Source of the DNA: Sulfurospirillum cavolei | Lineage (GTDB): Bacteria; Campylobacterota; Campylobacteria; Campylobacterales; Sulfurospirillaceae | Direction of reading: 5' to 3' | DNA length: 64,000 nt | Assembly (NCBI RefSeq): GCF_001548055.1 | Contig: NZ_AP014724.1 | Span: forward strand, 186,001-250,000 | Program-made: the position numbers and the translations under genes | Part shown: piece by piece, positions 9,121-20,110 of the stretch | Position numbering within the stretch: the first letter of the stretch is position 1 | Layout: the number at the start of each line of letters is the position of its first letter | Notes under the pieces: generated by a model | Databases searched by the model: none | Told to the model about the DNA's origin: nothing | The model's input: the letters and a program-made list of their open reading frames with translations, nothing else

Positions 9121-10415
9121 TATTTACCTTTAGTAAAAAGCTTGTTGAAGAGTTTTTCTTCAATGATGGACATTTTAATTGCCGGAAGAACGCCTTGTTT
9201 CTCGTAGAATTCAAGGTATTCTTTTGGGTTGGCACCTTGTTGCATTGCTTCAAAGTAGATCATTTGAAGCACTTCTTGATCGCTGACGTTGATGCCTTCG
9301 GCACGAGCAAGCTCATCGACGATAAACGTTAGTTTAACGCTTTTCTCGGCATCGTTTCTAAATTCTTCGCGTTTTTCTTTGATTTTTTCGGGATTGGAAG
9401 AGTACTCTTTGATCTCATCTTCGCTGAGTTTTCCGAAAACGCTTCTCATCTGAAGATCAATCTCTTGATCGACGATGTTTTCGGGAAGATCTAATGCGAT
9501 TTTTTCCAAAATCGTTTCAACGAATTTGGGTTTAACCTCTTCGTTGAAAAGTTTTGCCAATTTTTCGTTACGAATTTCGGTTTCAATTTGCTCTTCTAAG
9601 GTCGTAAGCGTAGGGTTTTCGACGCCCGGAAGTAAGCGTTTGATCATCTCTTCGCTCGGAGTTTCGGGAACGTCTTTTACTTTAATCTCTTTAAGTGTTA
9701 CTTTAAAGACGGAGAGTTTACCGGCGAGTTCTTGTTTGCCGTAATTTTCGGGGAAAGTTACTTCAATGTCTTTGCTTTTGCCGGCTTTCATACCGATAAT
9801 GCCGTCTTCAAAACCGGGAATAAACGAATGGCTTCCGATTTCAAGCGTATAATTTTCGGCTTTGCCGCCCTCAAACGCTACGTCGTCGATAAAGCCTTCA
9901 AAATCGATAACGACGAAATCGCCCGATTTTACCGCTCTTTTTTCTTCAACGGTTTTAAGATCGGCAACGAGAGCCAAGGTTTTTTCAAGACGCTCGGAGA
10001 TTTCTTTTTTGGTCACTTTGGGTGCTTTGTATTCGGGAACGCACTCTTTGTATCCTTCTACGTTAACCGTCGGTCTGAAAGAGAGTTTCATGACAAGCTC
10101 TAAGCCGCCCTCTTTTTCTTCAAATTTCGTAAAACTAGGCTCTCCGACGACGAGTTCGGCTTTAACGTCTAATGCTTCCAATGCTTTGGCGTAAAGTTCG
10201 CGTAAAGCGTCTGTTTGTGCGTCTTCTTTAATTTTTTTGCCGAAGCGTGCTTTTACAAGATGCGTAGGTACTTTTCCTTTTCGAAATCCGTCAACTTTCA
10301 TAGTGGACGCCGCCGATGCGAGCATCTTCTCTTCTTTTTTTTGCAAAAGCGCCGGTGAAATGGTTGCCTCGACGGCAGCATTAGCACTATTGGTACGGTT
10401 AACTTTAATTTGCAT
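9120..10415 (-). CDS. tig: Trigger factor
   Basis: Trigger factor is a ribosome-bound chaperone and peptidyl-prolyl isomerase. The 431-aa protein has the ribosome-docking signature GFRKGKVP near residue 45, a central FKBP-type domain (about 155-240, with [11 protein letters not shown] and [19 protein letters not shown]) and a long helical C-terminal chaperone domain. It is the first gene of the minus-strand run and is divergent from folE. An AAAAGGG ribosome site lies 5 nt before the ATG. Confidence 0.96.
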   Translation of the reverse strand: MQIKVNRTNSANAAVEATISPALLQKKEEKMLASAASTMKVDGFRKGKVPTHLVKARFGKKIKEDAQTDALRELYAKALEALDVKAELVVGEPSFTKFEEKEGGLELVMKLSFRPTVNVEGYKECVPEYKAPKVTKKEISERLEKTLALVADLKTVEEKRAVKSGDFVVIDFEGFIDDVAFEGGKAENYTLEIGSHSFIPGFEDGIIGMKAGKSKDIEVTFPENYGKQELAGKLSVFKVTLKEIKVKDVPETPSEEMIKRLLPGVENPTLTTLEEQIETEIRNEKLAKLFNEEVKPKFVETILEKIALDLPENIVDQEIDLQMRSVFGKLSEDEIKEYSSNPEKIKEKREEFRNDAEKSVKLTFIVDELARAEGINVSDQEVLQMIYFEAMQQGANPKEYLEFYEKQGVLPAIKMSIIEEKLFNKLFTKGK

Positions 10416-10446
10416 AAAATCCCTTTTCGATATAAAATTTTGCTCA

Positions 10447-10452
10447 AATATA
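10447..10452 (-). promoter_or_regulatory. Candidate -10 box for tig operon
   Basis: TATATT on the minus strand, preceded by TTTTTGC and about 30 nt before the tig start. Campylobacterota sigma-70 promoters often rely on the -10 box and AT-rich upstream DNA. Confidence 0.45.
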
Positions 10453-10504
10453 GCAAAAATTAGCTTTTAACTCGCTTTTTATCCATTAAAAAGCAAAAAG
10501 CGGA

Positions 10505-10510
10505 TAGAAT
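10505..10510 (+). promoter_or_regulatory. Candidate -10 box for folE-fliI
   Basis: TAGAAT in the divergent tig/folE gap, 34 nt before the folE ATG, in an AT-rich context. No convincing -35 element. Confidence 0.4.
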
Positions 10511-10544
10511 AAGTCGTCTTAATTACGAAATAAAGTGAAGAAAA

Positions 10545-11120
10545 ATGCACAGACAAGAAGAGTTTGAAAATGCCGTTAGAACGATGCTTGAAATCATCGG
10601 CGAAAACACAAAGCGCGAAGGGCTTTTAAAAACGCCGACTCGCGTCTTTAAGGCCTATGAATATATGACGCAAGGCTATACACAAAGCCCCAACGACGTT
10701 TTAGGCGAAGCATTGTTTGAAAGCGATAACAATCAAATGGTTCTCATTAAAGATATAGAGTTTTACTCTATGTGCGAACACCATCTTTTACCGATTATCG
10801 GACGTGCACATGTCGCTTATATTCCTAACGGGAAAGTCGTAGGGCTTTCCAAAATTCCGCGTATGGTCGACGTGTTCGCCAGACGCCTTCAAATCCAAGA
10901 ACAACTGACCGAACAAATCGCTAAAGCGATCGACGACGTTATTGCACCTAAAGGGGTCGGCGTCGTGATTCAAGCGCGTCACATGTGCATGGAGATGCGC
11001 GGCGTAGAAAAAACACATTCCAACACTACGACATCGGCATTACGTGGGCTTTTTCTGAAGCCTGATACGCGCAAAGAGTTTTTTGATATTATCAATGCAC
11101 CGCAGGCGAATCGTTACTAA
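10545..11120 (+). CDS. folE: GTP cyclohydrolase I
   Basis: FolE converts GTP to 7,8-dihydroneopterin triphosphate, the first step of folate synthesis. The 191-aa protein shows the zinc-ligand segment [19 protein letters not shown] near residue 75 (Cys and His) and the second ligand Cys in [16 protein letters not shown] near 147, with the catalytic His nearby. Length is typical. Its stop codon overlaps the fliI start (TAATG), so folE and fliI are co-translated, as in the Campylobacter arrangement. Confidence 0.97.
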   Translation: MHRQEEFENAVRTMLEIIGENTKREGLLKTPTRVFKAYEYMTQGYTQSPNDVLGEALFESDNNQMVLIKDIEFYSMCEHHLLPIIGRAHVAYIPNGKVVGLSKIPRMVDVFARRLQIQEQLTEQIAKAIDDVIAPKGVGVVIQARHMCMEMRGVEKTHSNTTTSALRGLFLKPDTRKEFFDIINAPQANRY

Positions 11121-12424
11121 TGCCGCTCAATCGTCTACGCGAAAAACTGCAAAGCAAAAGCCTCTCTCCGATGTTCGGCACGATTACCAAAATTAGTGCG
11201 ACAACTATCGAAGCATGCGGACTTAGACCTAGCATCGGCGATATCGTCAAAATCGTCTCCTTGGACGGACATAAAAGCGAACTCGGGATGATTACCGAAG
11301 TCAATCGAACGACATTCTATATTTCACCGTTCGGCTTTATCGAAGGGTTTAAAATCGGCGATAAAGTCTTTATCAGCGAACAAGGCATGATGATTCCGGT
11401 AGGCGAAGAGCTTTTAGGGCGCGTGGTCGATCCTTTCATTCGACCCAAAGACGGCAAAGGAACAATAGGTGCAAGTTCGCAAGCACCGATCATGAAAGCG
11501 CCTTTAGACGCGATGAAACGAGGGTTGATCAACGAGCCGTTTCGCGTCGGCGTCAAAACGATCGACGGACTTTTGACCTGCGGAAAAGGGCAAAAAATGG
11601 GTATTTTTGCCGGAAGCGGCGTCGGAAAATCGACCTTGATGGGCATGATCGTCAGAGGTTCGGAAGCCCCGATTAAAGTGGTTGCGCTTATCGGCGAACG
11701 GGGACGCGAAGTTCCCGAGTTTATCGAAAAAAACCTCGGCGGCAATTTGGAAAACACCGTCATTATCGTCGCAACCAGCGATGATTCGCCGTTGATGCGA
11801 AAATACGGAGCCTTTAGTGCCATGAGCGTGGCGGAATATTTTAAAAACCAAGGACAAGACGTCCTTTTTATGATGGATTCGGTGACGCGCTTTGCGATGG
11901 CGCAACGGGAAATCGGTCTTGCTTTGGGCGAACCTCCGACGTCCAAAGGGTATCCGCCTTCGGTGTTGGCATTGCTACCGCAACTGATGGAGCGTGCCGG
12001 AAAAGAGGAGGGCAAAGGTTCGATTACGGCGTTTTTTACCGTTTTGGTTGAGGGCGACGACTTAAGCGATCCGATTGCCGATCAGTCCCGAAGTATTTTG
12101 GATGGGCATATCGTTTTAAGCAGAGAGTTGACGGATTACGGGATTTATCCTCCGATCAATATTCAAAACAGTGCTTCAAGGGTTATGGGCGACGTGATCG
12201 ATAGCGATCACAAAAAGGCGGCGATGCGTTTTAAGCGGTTAAACTCGATTTTAAAAGAGAACGAAGTGCTCATTCGCATCGGAGCGTATGAAAAAGGTAA
12301 CGACAAAGAGTTAGACTTGGCGATTAGCAAAAAAGAGAAGATGAATCAATTTTTACAACAAAACCCCGAAGAAGCGTTTGCGTTTGAAGCGACGATCAAT
12401 GATCTGAAACAAATAGTCAATTAA
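11120..12424 (+). CDS. fliI: Flagellum-specific ATP synthase FliI
   Basis: FliI is the ATPase that energises export of flagellar proteins at the base of the organelle. The 434-aa protein has the F1-beta-like fold with Walker A FAGSGVGKSTL near residue 170, the export-ATPase GERGREVPEF box near 193, Walker B DVLFMMDSVTRFAMAQRE near 252 and the conserved SRSILDGHIVLSREL near 330. Start overlap with folE argues for one mRNA. Together with the chemoreceptors and CheY it indicates a motile organism. Confidence 0.96.
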   Translation: MPLNRLREKLQSKSLSPMFGTITKISATTIEACGLRPSIGDIVKIVSLDGHKSELGMITEVNRTTFYISPFGFIEGFKIGDKVFISEQGMMIPVGEELLGRVVDPFIRPKDGKGTIGASSQAPIMKAPLDAMKRGLINEPFRVGVKTIDGLLTCGKGQKMGIFAGSGVGKSTLMGMIVRGSEAPIKVVALIGERGREVPEFIEKNLGGNLENTVIIVATSDDSPLMRKYGAFSAMSVAEYFKNQGQDVLFMMDSVTRFAMAQREIGLALGEPPTSKGYPPSVLALLPQLMERAGKEEGKGSITAFFTVLVEGDDLSDPIADQSRSILDGHIVLSRELTDYGIYPPINIQNSASRVMGDVIDSDHKKAAMRFKRLNSILKENEVLIRIGAYEKGNDKELDLAISKKEKMNQFLQQNPEEAFAFEATINDLKQIVN

Positions 12425-12483
12425 TGGTTAAAAATTTTTAGTTTTTTTTAATAAAGAAAGTAATAGTATTCAAAAAAATAAAT

Positions 12484-13710
<1,227 letters not shown>

Positions 13711-13714
13711 AACC

Positions 13715-13724
13715 TTACATGTAA
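13715..13724. repeat. TTACATGTAA palindrome (nifS-nifU gap)
   Basis: Perfect intergenic copy, 19 nt before the nifU start codon and 4 nt after the nifS stop. Confidence 0.9.
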
Positions 13725-13743
13725 AGATTTTAAAGGATAAAAA

Positions 13744-14730
13744 ATGGCAAAAGACAGTTTGATCGGCGGCTCTATTTGGGAAGAGTACAGCCAAAAAGTT
13801 CAAGATTTGATGAATAGCCCAAAAAACATGGGTGAGTTAACCGAAGAAGACGCTAAATGGATGGGCGGTAAGCTTATCATTGCCGATTTCGGTGCGGAGA
13901 GTTGCGGCGATGCCGTGCGCCTTTACTGGATCGTCGACGAAAAGACCGAAGTTATTAAAGCGGCGAAATTTAAAAGTTTCGGTTGCGGTACGGCGATTGC
14001 GAGTTCGGATACGATGGCGGAGCTTTGCATCGGCAAAACCGTCTCCGAAGCAGTTAAAATTACCAACATCGACGTTGAAAAAGCAATGCGCGATACGCCT
14101 GACGTTCCGGCCGTTCCGCCTCAAAAAATGCACTGTTCGGTCATGGCGTACGATGTTATCAAAGCCGCCGCCGCTTCGTTTAAAGGCGTGGATGCGGCTT
14201 CGTTTGAAGACGAGATCATCGTGTGCGAATGTGCGCGCGTCAGCCTTGGGACGATCAAAGAGGTAATTCGCATCAACAACCTTACGACCGTCGAGCAGAT
14301 TACGAACTACACCAAAGCGGGTGCGTTTTGTAAATCCTGTATCAAACCGGGCGGTCATGAAGCACGCGAGTACTATTTGGAAGATATCTTACGCGATACG
14401 CGCGCCGAGATGGAGCACGACCGTTTGCTTGCGATGTCCAACGTTAAAGTCGAGGGCACGCATACGGTTAATTTCGACGACTTGACCGTCGTTAAGAAAT
14501 TCCAAGAGATCGAAAAAGTGATCGATGAAAATATTCGTCCGATGCTTGTAATGGACGGCGGCAATCTTGAAATCCTCGATATTAAAGAAAGTGAGGGTAT
14601 GAGCGACGTTTATATCCGTTATTTGGGCGCTTGTAGCGGATGTGCGAGCAGCTCTACGGGGACGCTTTTTGCTATCGAAGCGGTTTTACAAGAGAAATTA
14701 AGTAAAAATATACGAATATTACCTGTTTAA
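13744..14730 (+). CDS. nifU: Fe-S cluster scaffold NifU (three-domain)
   Basis: NifU builds Fe-S clusters with sulfur from NifS. Three modules are visible in 328 aa: an N-terminal IscU-like scaffold with conserved Cys in KFKSFGCGTAIASSD near residue 80 and PPQKMHCSV near 130; a central Bfd-like [2Fe-2S] domain with CECARVSLGTI and FCKSCIKPGG (about 158-207); and a C-terminal Nfu domain with the GACSGCASS cluster motif near 300. This full NifU serves general assembly in Campylobacterota. A clear stem-loop terminator follows. Confidence 0.96.
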   Translation: MAKDSLIGGSIWEEYSQKVQDLMNSPKNMGELTEEDAKWMGGKLIIADFGAESCGDAVRLYWIVDEKTEVIKAAKFKSFGCGTAIASSDTMAELCIGKTVSEAVKITNIDVEKAMRDTPDVPAVPPQKMHCSVMAYDVIKAAAASFKGVDAASFEDEIIVCECARVSLGTIKEVIRINNLTTVEQITNYTKAGAFCKSCIKPGGHEAREYYLEDILRDTRAEMEHDRLLAMSNVKVEGTHTVNFDDLTVVKKFQEIEKVIDENIRPMLVMDGGNLEILDIKESEGMSDVYIRYLGACSGCASSSTGTLFAIEAVLQEKLSKNIRILPV

Positions 14731-14733
14731 ATC

Positions 14734-14765
14734 GTTAAAGGCTTTTGCCTTTAACGCCTCTTTAT
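14734..14765 (+). terminator. Rho-independent terminator after nifU
   Basis: GTTAAAGGC, TTTT loop, GCCTTTAAC (9-bp perfect stem) followed by GCCTCTTTATTT, placed 3 nt after the nifU stop. Confidence 0.8.
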
Positions 14766-14780
14766 TTGGAAGGATAGTGC

Positions 14781-15002
14781 GTGGCAAAAGTCGAATTTTT
14801 AGGCCCGATAGGCCGAGCAAGCATCGAAGTCGATATTCAAAACCTCAGTGAACTCAAAAGCTTTTTCAAAGAAGACAAAGAGCTTCAAGAATGGCTTAGC
14901 ATCTGCGCCGTAGCCATCAACGATACTTTGGTCTGCGAGGCGGACGTGCCCGTCTCTTCTCACGATAAAATCTCCTTGCTTCCTCCTGTTTGCGGAGGTT
15001 GA
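14781..15002 (+). CDS. moaD: Molybdopterin synthase sulfur carrier subunit MoaD
   Basis: MoaD is the ubiquitin-like small subunit whose C-terminal thiocarboxylate supplies sulfur to molybdopterin. The 73-residue protein ends in LLPPVCGG, with the diglycine at the very end as required. It begins with GTG behind a GGAAGGATAGTGC ribosome site. moaE follows 3 bp later and moeA overlaps moaE, so this is a molybdenum cofactor operon; the formate dehydrogenase at the right edge is an obvious client. Confidence 0.9.
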   Translation: MAKVEFLGPIGRASIEVDIQNLSELKSFFKEDKELQEWLSICAVAINDTLVCEADVPVSSHDKISLLPPVCGG

Positions 15003-15005
15003 AAC

Positions 15006-15452
15006 ATGCTGGAACTTCACGAGGGATCCTTACATGTCAAAAGTATTTTGGCTTCTTGGTACGATCAAATTAGCGATAAAAACTACGGTGCGTTCATTCC
15101 TTTTGTGGGCATCGTGCGCGACGAAGATGGCATTGAGGGGCTGAGTTTTGACATTTACGAGCCCATCTTAAACAGCTGGTTTAATGCTTGGCAAGAAAAA
15201 GCCAAAGCGCAAAATGCTTACTTTTTGATGGCGCATTCACGCGGAGACGTGCCCAATCACACCTCTTCTTATATCGCCGCTGTCGTCTCCCCTAAACGCA
15301 AAGTCGCTCTTTCGATGATTAATGATTTTGTGGAAGACTTTAAAGCCAATGCTCCAATTTGGAAGTACGATCTTATCGGCGGAAAGCGTGTGTATGCCAA
15401 AGAGCGTTCGCATCTGCTTCAAGGACACGGTCTTTTAAAGGCGGATGCATGA
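15006..15452 (+). CDS. moaE: Molybdopterin synthase catalytic subunit MoaE
   Basis: MoaE inserts two sulfurs into precursor Z using MoaD. The 148-aa protein shows the family pattern GAFIPFVGIVRDED near residue 34, HSRGDVPNHTSSYIAAVVSPKR near 78-100, and the late PIWKYDLIGGKR with the catalytic lysine near 117-124. The GGAGG-like SD lies inside the 3' end of moaD. Its last codons overlap the moeA start as ATGA. A near-copy of the palindrome (TTACATGTCA) occurs early in the gene. Confidence 0.93.
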   Translation: MLELHEGSLHVKSILASWYDQISDKNYGAFIPFVGIVRDEDGIEGLSFDIYEPILNSWFNAWQEKAKAQNAYFLMAHSRGDVPNHTSSYIAAVVSPKRKVALSMINDFVEDFKANAPIWKYDLIGGKRVYAKERSHLLQGHGLLKADA

Positions 15453-16666
15453 ATAACACGCATTTTCCCCCTTTTGACGAAACGCTTCAGGCGTTAGAGG
15501 CTTCGATCGATTGTGAGTTCGGGTGTGAAAATCTTTTTGTCGCGGATGCTTTAGGGCGCATCTTAGCCGTCGATATTGTCGCCAAAGAGAACAATCCGAC
15601 CCATGAAACTGCTTCGATGGACGGCTATGCGATTCGATTCGTCGATCAGCAGTTGGGTAAATTGACGATCAGCGATTACGTTCCTGCCGGAGAGGAAGCA
15701 CGCAACGTCGTGACCAAAGGTCAATGCGTTAAAACCTTTACCGGAACGCTGATGAGCGAAGGAAGCGATACGCTGATTCCCATCGAGAACGTCGAAGTCG
15801 AAAACGACGCGATTCGCATTACCTCCGCCGTTTCCAAAGGTTTTGCGGTACGTCCTATCGGCGAGAATTACAAAGCGGGCGAAGTGCTGATTAAAAAAGG
15901 TACCAAGATCGGCTTTGCACAGATTGGTGTGATGGCAGAGCTTGGCATGGTGCAAGTTGAAGTCTTTATGCGTCCTCGCGTTGCCATTCTCTCCACAGGC
16001 AATGAAATCTTAGATTTTGGTGAGCCAAAAGTCTCTAGTGCCCAGATTCGCAGTTCCAACCATGTCACTGTTGAGGCGATTTTGCGCCAACTAGGCTGTG
16101 AGTGCATGCGTTTTAAACTGATCCGCGATGATCGCGCACTCATCGAGCAACAGCTCAGGCAAGCCTTGATGTGGAGCGACATCGTCATCACCACAGGTGG
16201 CGGAAGTGTGGGGGATTTTGACTTTATCCAGAGTATTCTCACCGATATGAAAATCGAAAATATCATCGATGGTTCGTACATGAAACCCGGACGCCATATA
16301 CGTGTTGTTAAAACAGGTCACAAATACATTTACGCGCTTCCAGGCTTTCCTTACAGCGCTTCGGTGTGTACGTTTTTATTTATCGCACCCTTGCTTCGTA
16401 AAATGCGCGCACAAACGTTCGCACTGCCAACGATCAAAGCTTACATGGGCGAACTCTACAAAAAACGCTCCAAATTCGTCGAATTTACCGCTTGCAATCT
16501 TCGTTTTTCTGAGGGACAACTCGTGGTTGACTTAGAAGGCAAAAAAGAGGGCAGTAGCGCCATTCTCAACAATCTTTTAGACAATCCTGTGCTTTTACGC
16601 GTTGAAAAAGACGTGCAAAAAATCGAAAAAGGCGAGATGGTCGACGTGGTGTTGCTGGATATTTAA
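15449..16666 (+). CDS. moeA: Molybdopterin molybdotransferase MoeA
   Basis: MoeA inserts molybdenum into molybdopterin-AMP. The 405-aa protein has the domain order of MoeA: MDGYAIRF near residue 56, FTGTLMSEGSDTLIPIENV near 100, the MogA-like domain with ILSTGNEIL and TTGGGSVGDFDFI (about 180-255), GSYMKPGRHIRV and ALPGFPYSA, then the C-terminal beta domain. I start at ATG 15449, overlapping the moaE stop as ATGA. A much earlier in-frame start inside moaE has no family support. The second half appears to use a different codon style from the first (see findings). Confidence 0.94.
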   Translation: MNNTHFPPFDETLQALEASIDCEFGCENLFVADALGRILAVDIVAKENNPTHETASMDGYAIRFVDQQLGKLTISDYVPAGEEARNVVTKGQCVKTFTGTLMSEGSDTLIPIENVEVENDAIRITSAVSKGFAVRPIGENYKAGEVLIKKGTKIGFAQIGVMAELGMVQVEVFMRPRVAILSTGNEILDFGEPKVSSAQIRSSNHVTVEAILRQLGCECMRFKLIRDDRALIEQQLRQALMWSDIVITTGGGSVGDFDFIQSILTDMKIENIIDGSYMKPGRHIRVVKTGHKYIYALPGFPYSASVCTFLFIAPLLRKMRAQTFALPTIKAYMGELYKKRSKFVEFTACNLRFSEGQLVVDLEGKKEGSSAILNNLLDNPVLLRVEKDVQKIEKGEMVDVVLLDI

Positions 16667-16686
16667 ACGTCTGGCAATACCATTTT

Positions 16687-16696
16687 TTACATGTAA
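16687..16696. repeat. TTACATGTAA palindrome (moeA-ldt gap)
   Basis: Perfect copy extended to a 16-bp palindrome by flanking T and A runs, 21 nt before the L,D-transpeptidase start. Confidence 0.9.
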
Positions 16697-16717
16697 AAAT
16701 TTTAAATTTGGAATATT

Positions 16718-17197
16718 ATGAAGTTAGTATGGTTGATGTTAACACTTATCTCTTGTTCTTTATTTTCCATGGAAAAAGCTGATTTGGTTATTGTGAAGAA
16801 GCAAGAGAAAACGCTTACACTTTATAAAGAAAATCATCCTATAGGAACTTATGCCGTAGTGTTTGGCTCCAAGCCTAGTGGTCACAAACAGCAAGAAGGC
16901 GATAAGCGAACTCCTGAGGGTTTTTATACACTTGATTATAAAAAGCAAGATAGTGCATTTTATAAAGCTATTCATATTTCTTATCCTAATAAACACGACA
17001 GTGAGATTGCCAATAAGTTGGGCGTCTCTCCTGGTAGTGCTATTATGATTCATGGACAAAAGAATGGTTTTGGCTGGGCTTTTTTTATAATGCAATTTTT
17101 CAATTGGACCAATGGATGCATTGCTCTCAAAAACAGTGATATGGATTTAGTTTGGAACTCTATTGACGAAGGAACACCAATTGAGATTCGACCATGA
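16718..17197 (+). CDS. Periplasmic L,D-transpeptidase (YkuD family)
   Basis: A small exported YkuD-fold enzyme (159 aa) of the type that cross-links peptidoglycan or anchors proteins to it. A short signal peptide (first ~18 residues) precedes the domain. The active-site region reads IMIHGQKN near residue 108, then WTNGCIALKNSDMD near 128, matching the HG...SxGCI(R) pattern with the nucleophilic Cys; Ala-Leu replaces the usual Arg-Leu/Met. Base composition is lower in GC than moeA, so it may have been acquired separately. TTACATGTAA copies lie on both sides of the gene. Confidence 0.85.
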   Translation: MKLVWLMLTLISCSLFSMEKADLVIVKKQEKTLTLYKENHPIGTYAVVFGSKPSGHKQQEGDKRTPEGFYTLDYKKQDSAFYKAIHISYPNKHDSEIANKLGVSPGSAIMIHGQKNGFGWAFFIMQFFNWTNGCIALKNSDMDLVWNSIDEGTPIEIRP

Positions 17198-17213
17198 GTG
17201 ATAGTAAAATACT

Positions 17214-17223
17214 TTACATGTAA
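17214..17223. repeat. TTACATGTAA palindrome (before binding-protein gene)
   Basis: Perfect copy 16 nt after the transpeptidase stop and 38 nt before the chosen start of the next gene. Confidence 0.9.
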
Positions 17224-17261
17224 ACAGTATGAATGAAACCTCTTTACCGTTGGAGCGCATT

Positions 17262-18293
17262 ATGAAGCAGGGTATTTATATCTTTTTTATGCTATTGATT
17301 GGCTACGTGTCTGCTTTTGCCCAGCAGACTTGGACTGATGCTGCCAATAACAGTGTAAGCTTTCCTCATTCGATAGAGCGTATCGCCGATGCGTGGCCTG
17401 CACATAATGCGATTGTGACGATGCTAGGATCGGGTGATAAAATCGTAGCCACTATCGTTACACCGCAGATGTGCCCATGGCTGTATAAAATCAATCCACA
17501 TATGCAAAAAGCTACGGTAGCGTTTAGTACAGATTCTGGGGCAATGGGGTCGATGGAAGAGTTGCTCAAAGCGAAGCCTGACGTCGTTTTTGTCTCTTCC
17601 GGCAATAAAAATAGAGAGCTTTTTAAAAGCCTTGGGCTGAATGTTTTTGAGCTTTCATTAACCGATTTTTTCTCCTTGAAAGAAACGGTCTTACTCACTG
17701 GAAAAGTTTTGGGGCAAAAAGCACTGATCAAGGCAGAGGCGTATGCTACGTATTTAGAAGAGGTAACACGCTCCATAGAAGCAAAACTCAAACCCATTCC
17801 ACAAAATCAAAAGCCGAAAGTTTTACATCTAAGCGGGATAGGAGCGTCGTATGTTGCCGATGGTTCAGATTCGATGATGGATGCTTGGATACGTTTGGCA
17901 GGAGGAATTAATGTCGCAAGTGAACTCAAAGGCGCCAATAAGGTAGTTTCGATGGAGCAAATTGTTGCATGGAATCCTGACATTGTCATTATCGGAGCAT
18001 CTTCTAGAAGTGTTCAAGCGAGTGATTTTTTAGACAATCCCGTATTTAAAACGCTTGCCGCAGTGCGAACAAAAAAAGTTTATATCAACCCTAAAGGAAT
18101 GTTTTTTTGGGACAGATACAGTGCCGAAGCAATTTTACAAGTGCAATGGGCGGCACAAATCTTCTATCCTGAACTATTCAAGACATTCGATATTGAACAC
18201 GAAACCATCTCCTTTTACACACGATTTTTTGATTATCCTCTCAGCAAAGAAGAGGCGAAAATGATCATACAAGGTATTCCACCACCGCGATAA
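17262..18293 (+). CDS. Periplasmic substrate-binding protein (BtuF/FecB type)
   Basis: A 343-aa TroA/BtuF-fold binding protein for a metal-chelate-type ABC importer. The signal peptide is MKQGIYIFFMLLIGYVSAFA. The body shows SIERIADAWPAHNAIVTMLG, MEELLKAKPDVVF and WNPDIVII, typical of FecB/BtuF proteins, and FYTRFFDYPLSKEE at the end. I start at ATG 17262 because TTGGAG lies 7 nt upstream; an ATG at 17229 has no ribosome site and would precede the signal peptide. No permease or ATPase gene adjoins it. It follows the molybdenum cofactor operon, but the ligand cannot be read from the sequence. It resembles the protein at 24313-25305. Confidence 0.85.
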   Translation: MKQGIYIFFMLLIGYVSAFAQQTWTDAANNSVSFPHSIERIADAWPAHNAIVTMLGSGDKIVATIVTPQMCPWLYKINPHMQKATVAFSTDSGAMGSMEELLKAKPDVVFVSSGNKNRELFKSLGLNVFELSLTDFFSLKETVLLTGKVLGQKALIKAEAYATYLEEVTRSIEAKLKPIPQNQKPKVLHLSGIGASYVADGSDSMMDAWIRLAGGINVASELKGANKVVSMEQIVAWNPDIVIIGASSRSVQASDFLDNPVFKTLAAVRTKKVYINPKGMFFWDRYSAEAILQVQWAAQIFYPELFKTFDIEHETISFYTRFFDYPLSKEEAKMIIQGIPPPR

Positions 18294-18300
18294 ACGAGAG

Positions 18301-18310
18301 TTACATGTAA
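18301..18310. repeat. TTACATGTAA palindrome (convergent gap)
   Basis: Perfect copy between the convergent binding-protein and chemoreceptor genes, 7 nt after the stop codon of the former. Confidence 0.9.
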
Positions 18311-18341
18311 GAAATTTTCGCTCAAAAATTCGCTTTGGCAG

Positions 18342-19946
18342 TTATATTTTATAAATCGCGATCTCTTCTTTGAGCTCAACATTCATATGATACAAGGTGT
18401 CTGCTGAGGCGGATATTGCTTCGGCACTCTTCGTATTTTCCGTGGATAAGCCGCTTACGACGTTAATGTGGTGCATAATTTTCCCTGTTGTGAGTACGTT
18501 CTCTTTGGTATCGTCGTAGAGCTTTTGGATAAGATTGATCGTATCTGTTAGGGTATATGTGGTGGTATCCGTGTGCTCATTAACCGTAAGCGACGAGTTC
18601 ACAAGATTTTGGATGCGCTCGATGTTGTGGTTCATTTTTTCTGAAATATCGCCGACGGATTGAACGATGACGTTGATGGTTGCGTTAGTATCGACCAAGC
18701 TTTTTTGCGTTCGTTCGGCAAGTTTTCGCACTTCATCGGCTACCACGGCAAATCCTCGCCCGTGTTCTCCTGCCCGCGCGGCTTCGATGGCGGCATTGAG
18801 TGCCAATAAATTCGTTTGATCGGCAATATCCGAGATAATCGTAATAATCTCTTTGACTTGGCTCGCTTCTTGGGAAAGGGTTCGAAGATGGGTGTTAATA
18901 TCGGATTCGATGTTCGACGTCAGACTGAGCTGTTCGATGGTAGAGGAGAGTGCTTTTTTGACTTCTTGCATATTGTCTTTGGTTTGAATCGCTTTTTCTA
19001 AAACTTTTTGTGCCTCATTTGATGAAACTTCCATTCCCTCTTTCATACTATCAGAATGCGCCATAATGGTTTGAATAACCTTTGATTCTTGATCGACTGA
19101 GTGCTGAATCGATGAGGTCGTAGAAGAAAAAGTTTCTGAGACGGTGAGGTTGTTGCGAAGTAAAACGTCGATAGTGTGGAACGATTGGCGTAACATAGCG
19201 ATCAGTTCATTAAGTTGAATGCTCATGTGTGCCAATTCGTCTTTGCCTTGAATGTGCAAGTTTTGCGTAAAATCTTTATAGCGAGTGATGTTTTGAATGC
19301 TTCGCCCTAAATTCTGAATGGAGGAGACAATCTTGATGGCAATGACGTAAAACACACTCATCGTCACAAGAATACTCACGACAACAATGCTTGAAATTGT
19401 GATGGAACTCTGTTTCATAATCTCAAGGTTACTTGTTTGAATATACTCTAAAAGGGTGTCCTGAGCTTCTTGAATGGAGTCTTTAAGAGCATTGGATTGG
19501 CGTGTTAAGTCTGTGAGTTTACGGTTCTCTTCGCTTTCTTGAAACGCTTTGGTTTTCATGCGGTCTTTATTTTGTATGACGATTTCGGAGATGGCATAGC
19601 GAATGGCATTCCACTCTTTGTATTGATGTGATAAATCTACGAGTTTCTTTTTGAGGCTCTCTTGATCTAAAATGCCTGAAAGCTCTTCGAGTTGGAGAAC
19701 GATTGCATCGGAATCTTTTTTAAACTTATCCAAAAACTTCTGGTCTAAAAAAAGTCTAAATCCACGTAAATCTGCGGAAGTTTCGCTGGCGAGTGTCTGA
19801 ATTTCACCTACTTTTAACAATCGCATTGTGATTGTTTGTGCTTTTTGATTGTTTGTGTACGAGATGTAACCTATCGACGCGTAGGTTATAAAGCATAAAA
19901 CGGATAAAAAGGCTAGTTTACTTTTAATGGTACTAAGATCAATCAC
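18342..19946 (-). CDS. Methyl-accepting chemotaxis protein
   Basis: A 534-aa chemoreceptor with a transmembrane helix at about residues 12-32, a helical periplasmic ligand domain of four-helix-bundle type (about 33-180), a second membrane helix (about 182-207), HAMP, and the cytoplasmic signalling rod. The rod's tip carries the family hallmark [19 protein letters not shown] near residue 380, then [19 protein letters not shown]. The start is GTG at 19946 with AAGGA 6 nt upstream. The ligand is not evident. The tip region is nearly identical at DNA level to the receptor at 34188-36314. Confidence 0.93.
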   Translation of the reverse strand: MIDLSTIKSKLAFLSVLCFITYASIGYISYTNNQKAQTITMRLLKVGEIQTLASETSADLRGFRLFLDQKFLDKFKKDSDAIVLQLEELSGILDQESLKKKLVDLSHQYKEWNAIRYAISEIVIQNKDRMKTKAFQESEENRKLTDLTRQSNALKDSIQEAQDTLLEYIQTSNLEIMKQSSITISSIVVVSILVTMSVFYVIAIKIVSSIQNLGRSIQNITRYKDFTQNLHIQGKDELAHMSIQLNELIAMLRQSFHTIDVLLRNNLTVSETFSSTTSSIQHSVDQESKVIQTIMAHSDSMKEGMEVSSNEAQKVLEKAIQTKDNMQEVKKALSSTIEQLSLTSNIESDINTHLRTLSQEASQVKEIITIISDIADQTNLLALNAAIEAARAGEHGRGFAVVADEVRKLAERTQKSLVDTNATINVIVQSVGDISEKMNHNIERIQNLVNSSLTVNEHTDTTTYTLTDTINLIQKLYDDTKENVLTTGKIMHHINVVSGLSTENTKSAEAISASADTLYHMNVELKEEIAIYKI

Positions 19947-20110
19947 ATGTATCCTTTTTTTAGTGTCGGTATCATTAAAAGATTTTAACAGCTAAAAAGG
20001 AGAAAGTAGAGAGAAACGAATCCAATAAATTTGCCGATGCGGACGATAAACTTTAACGCAAAATGCGTTAAGATGGGAAACAATCGAATCTTTTTATCCA
20101 AGGAGGCTTC

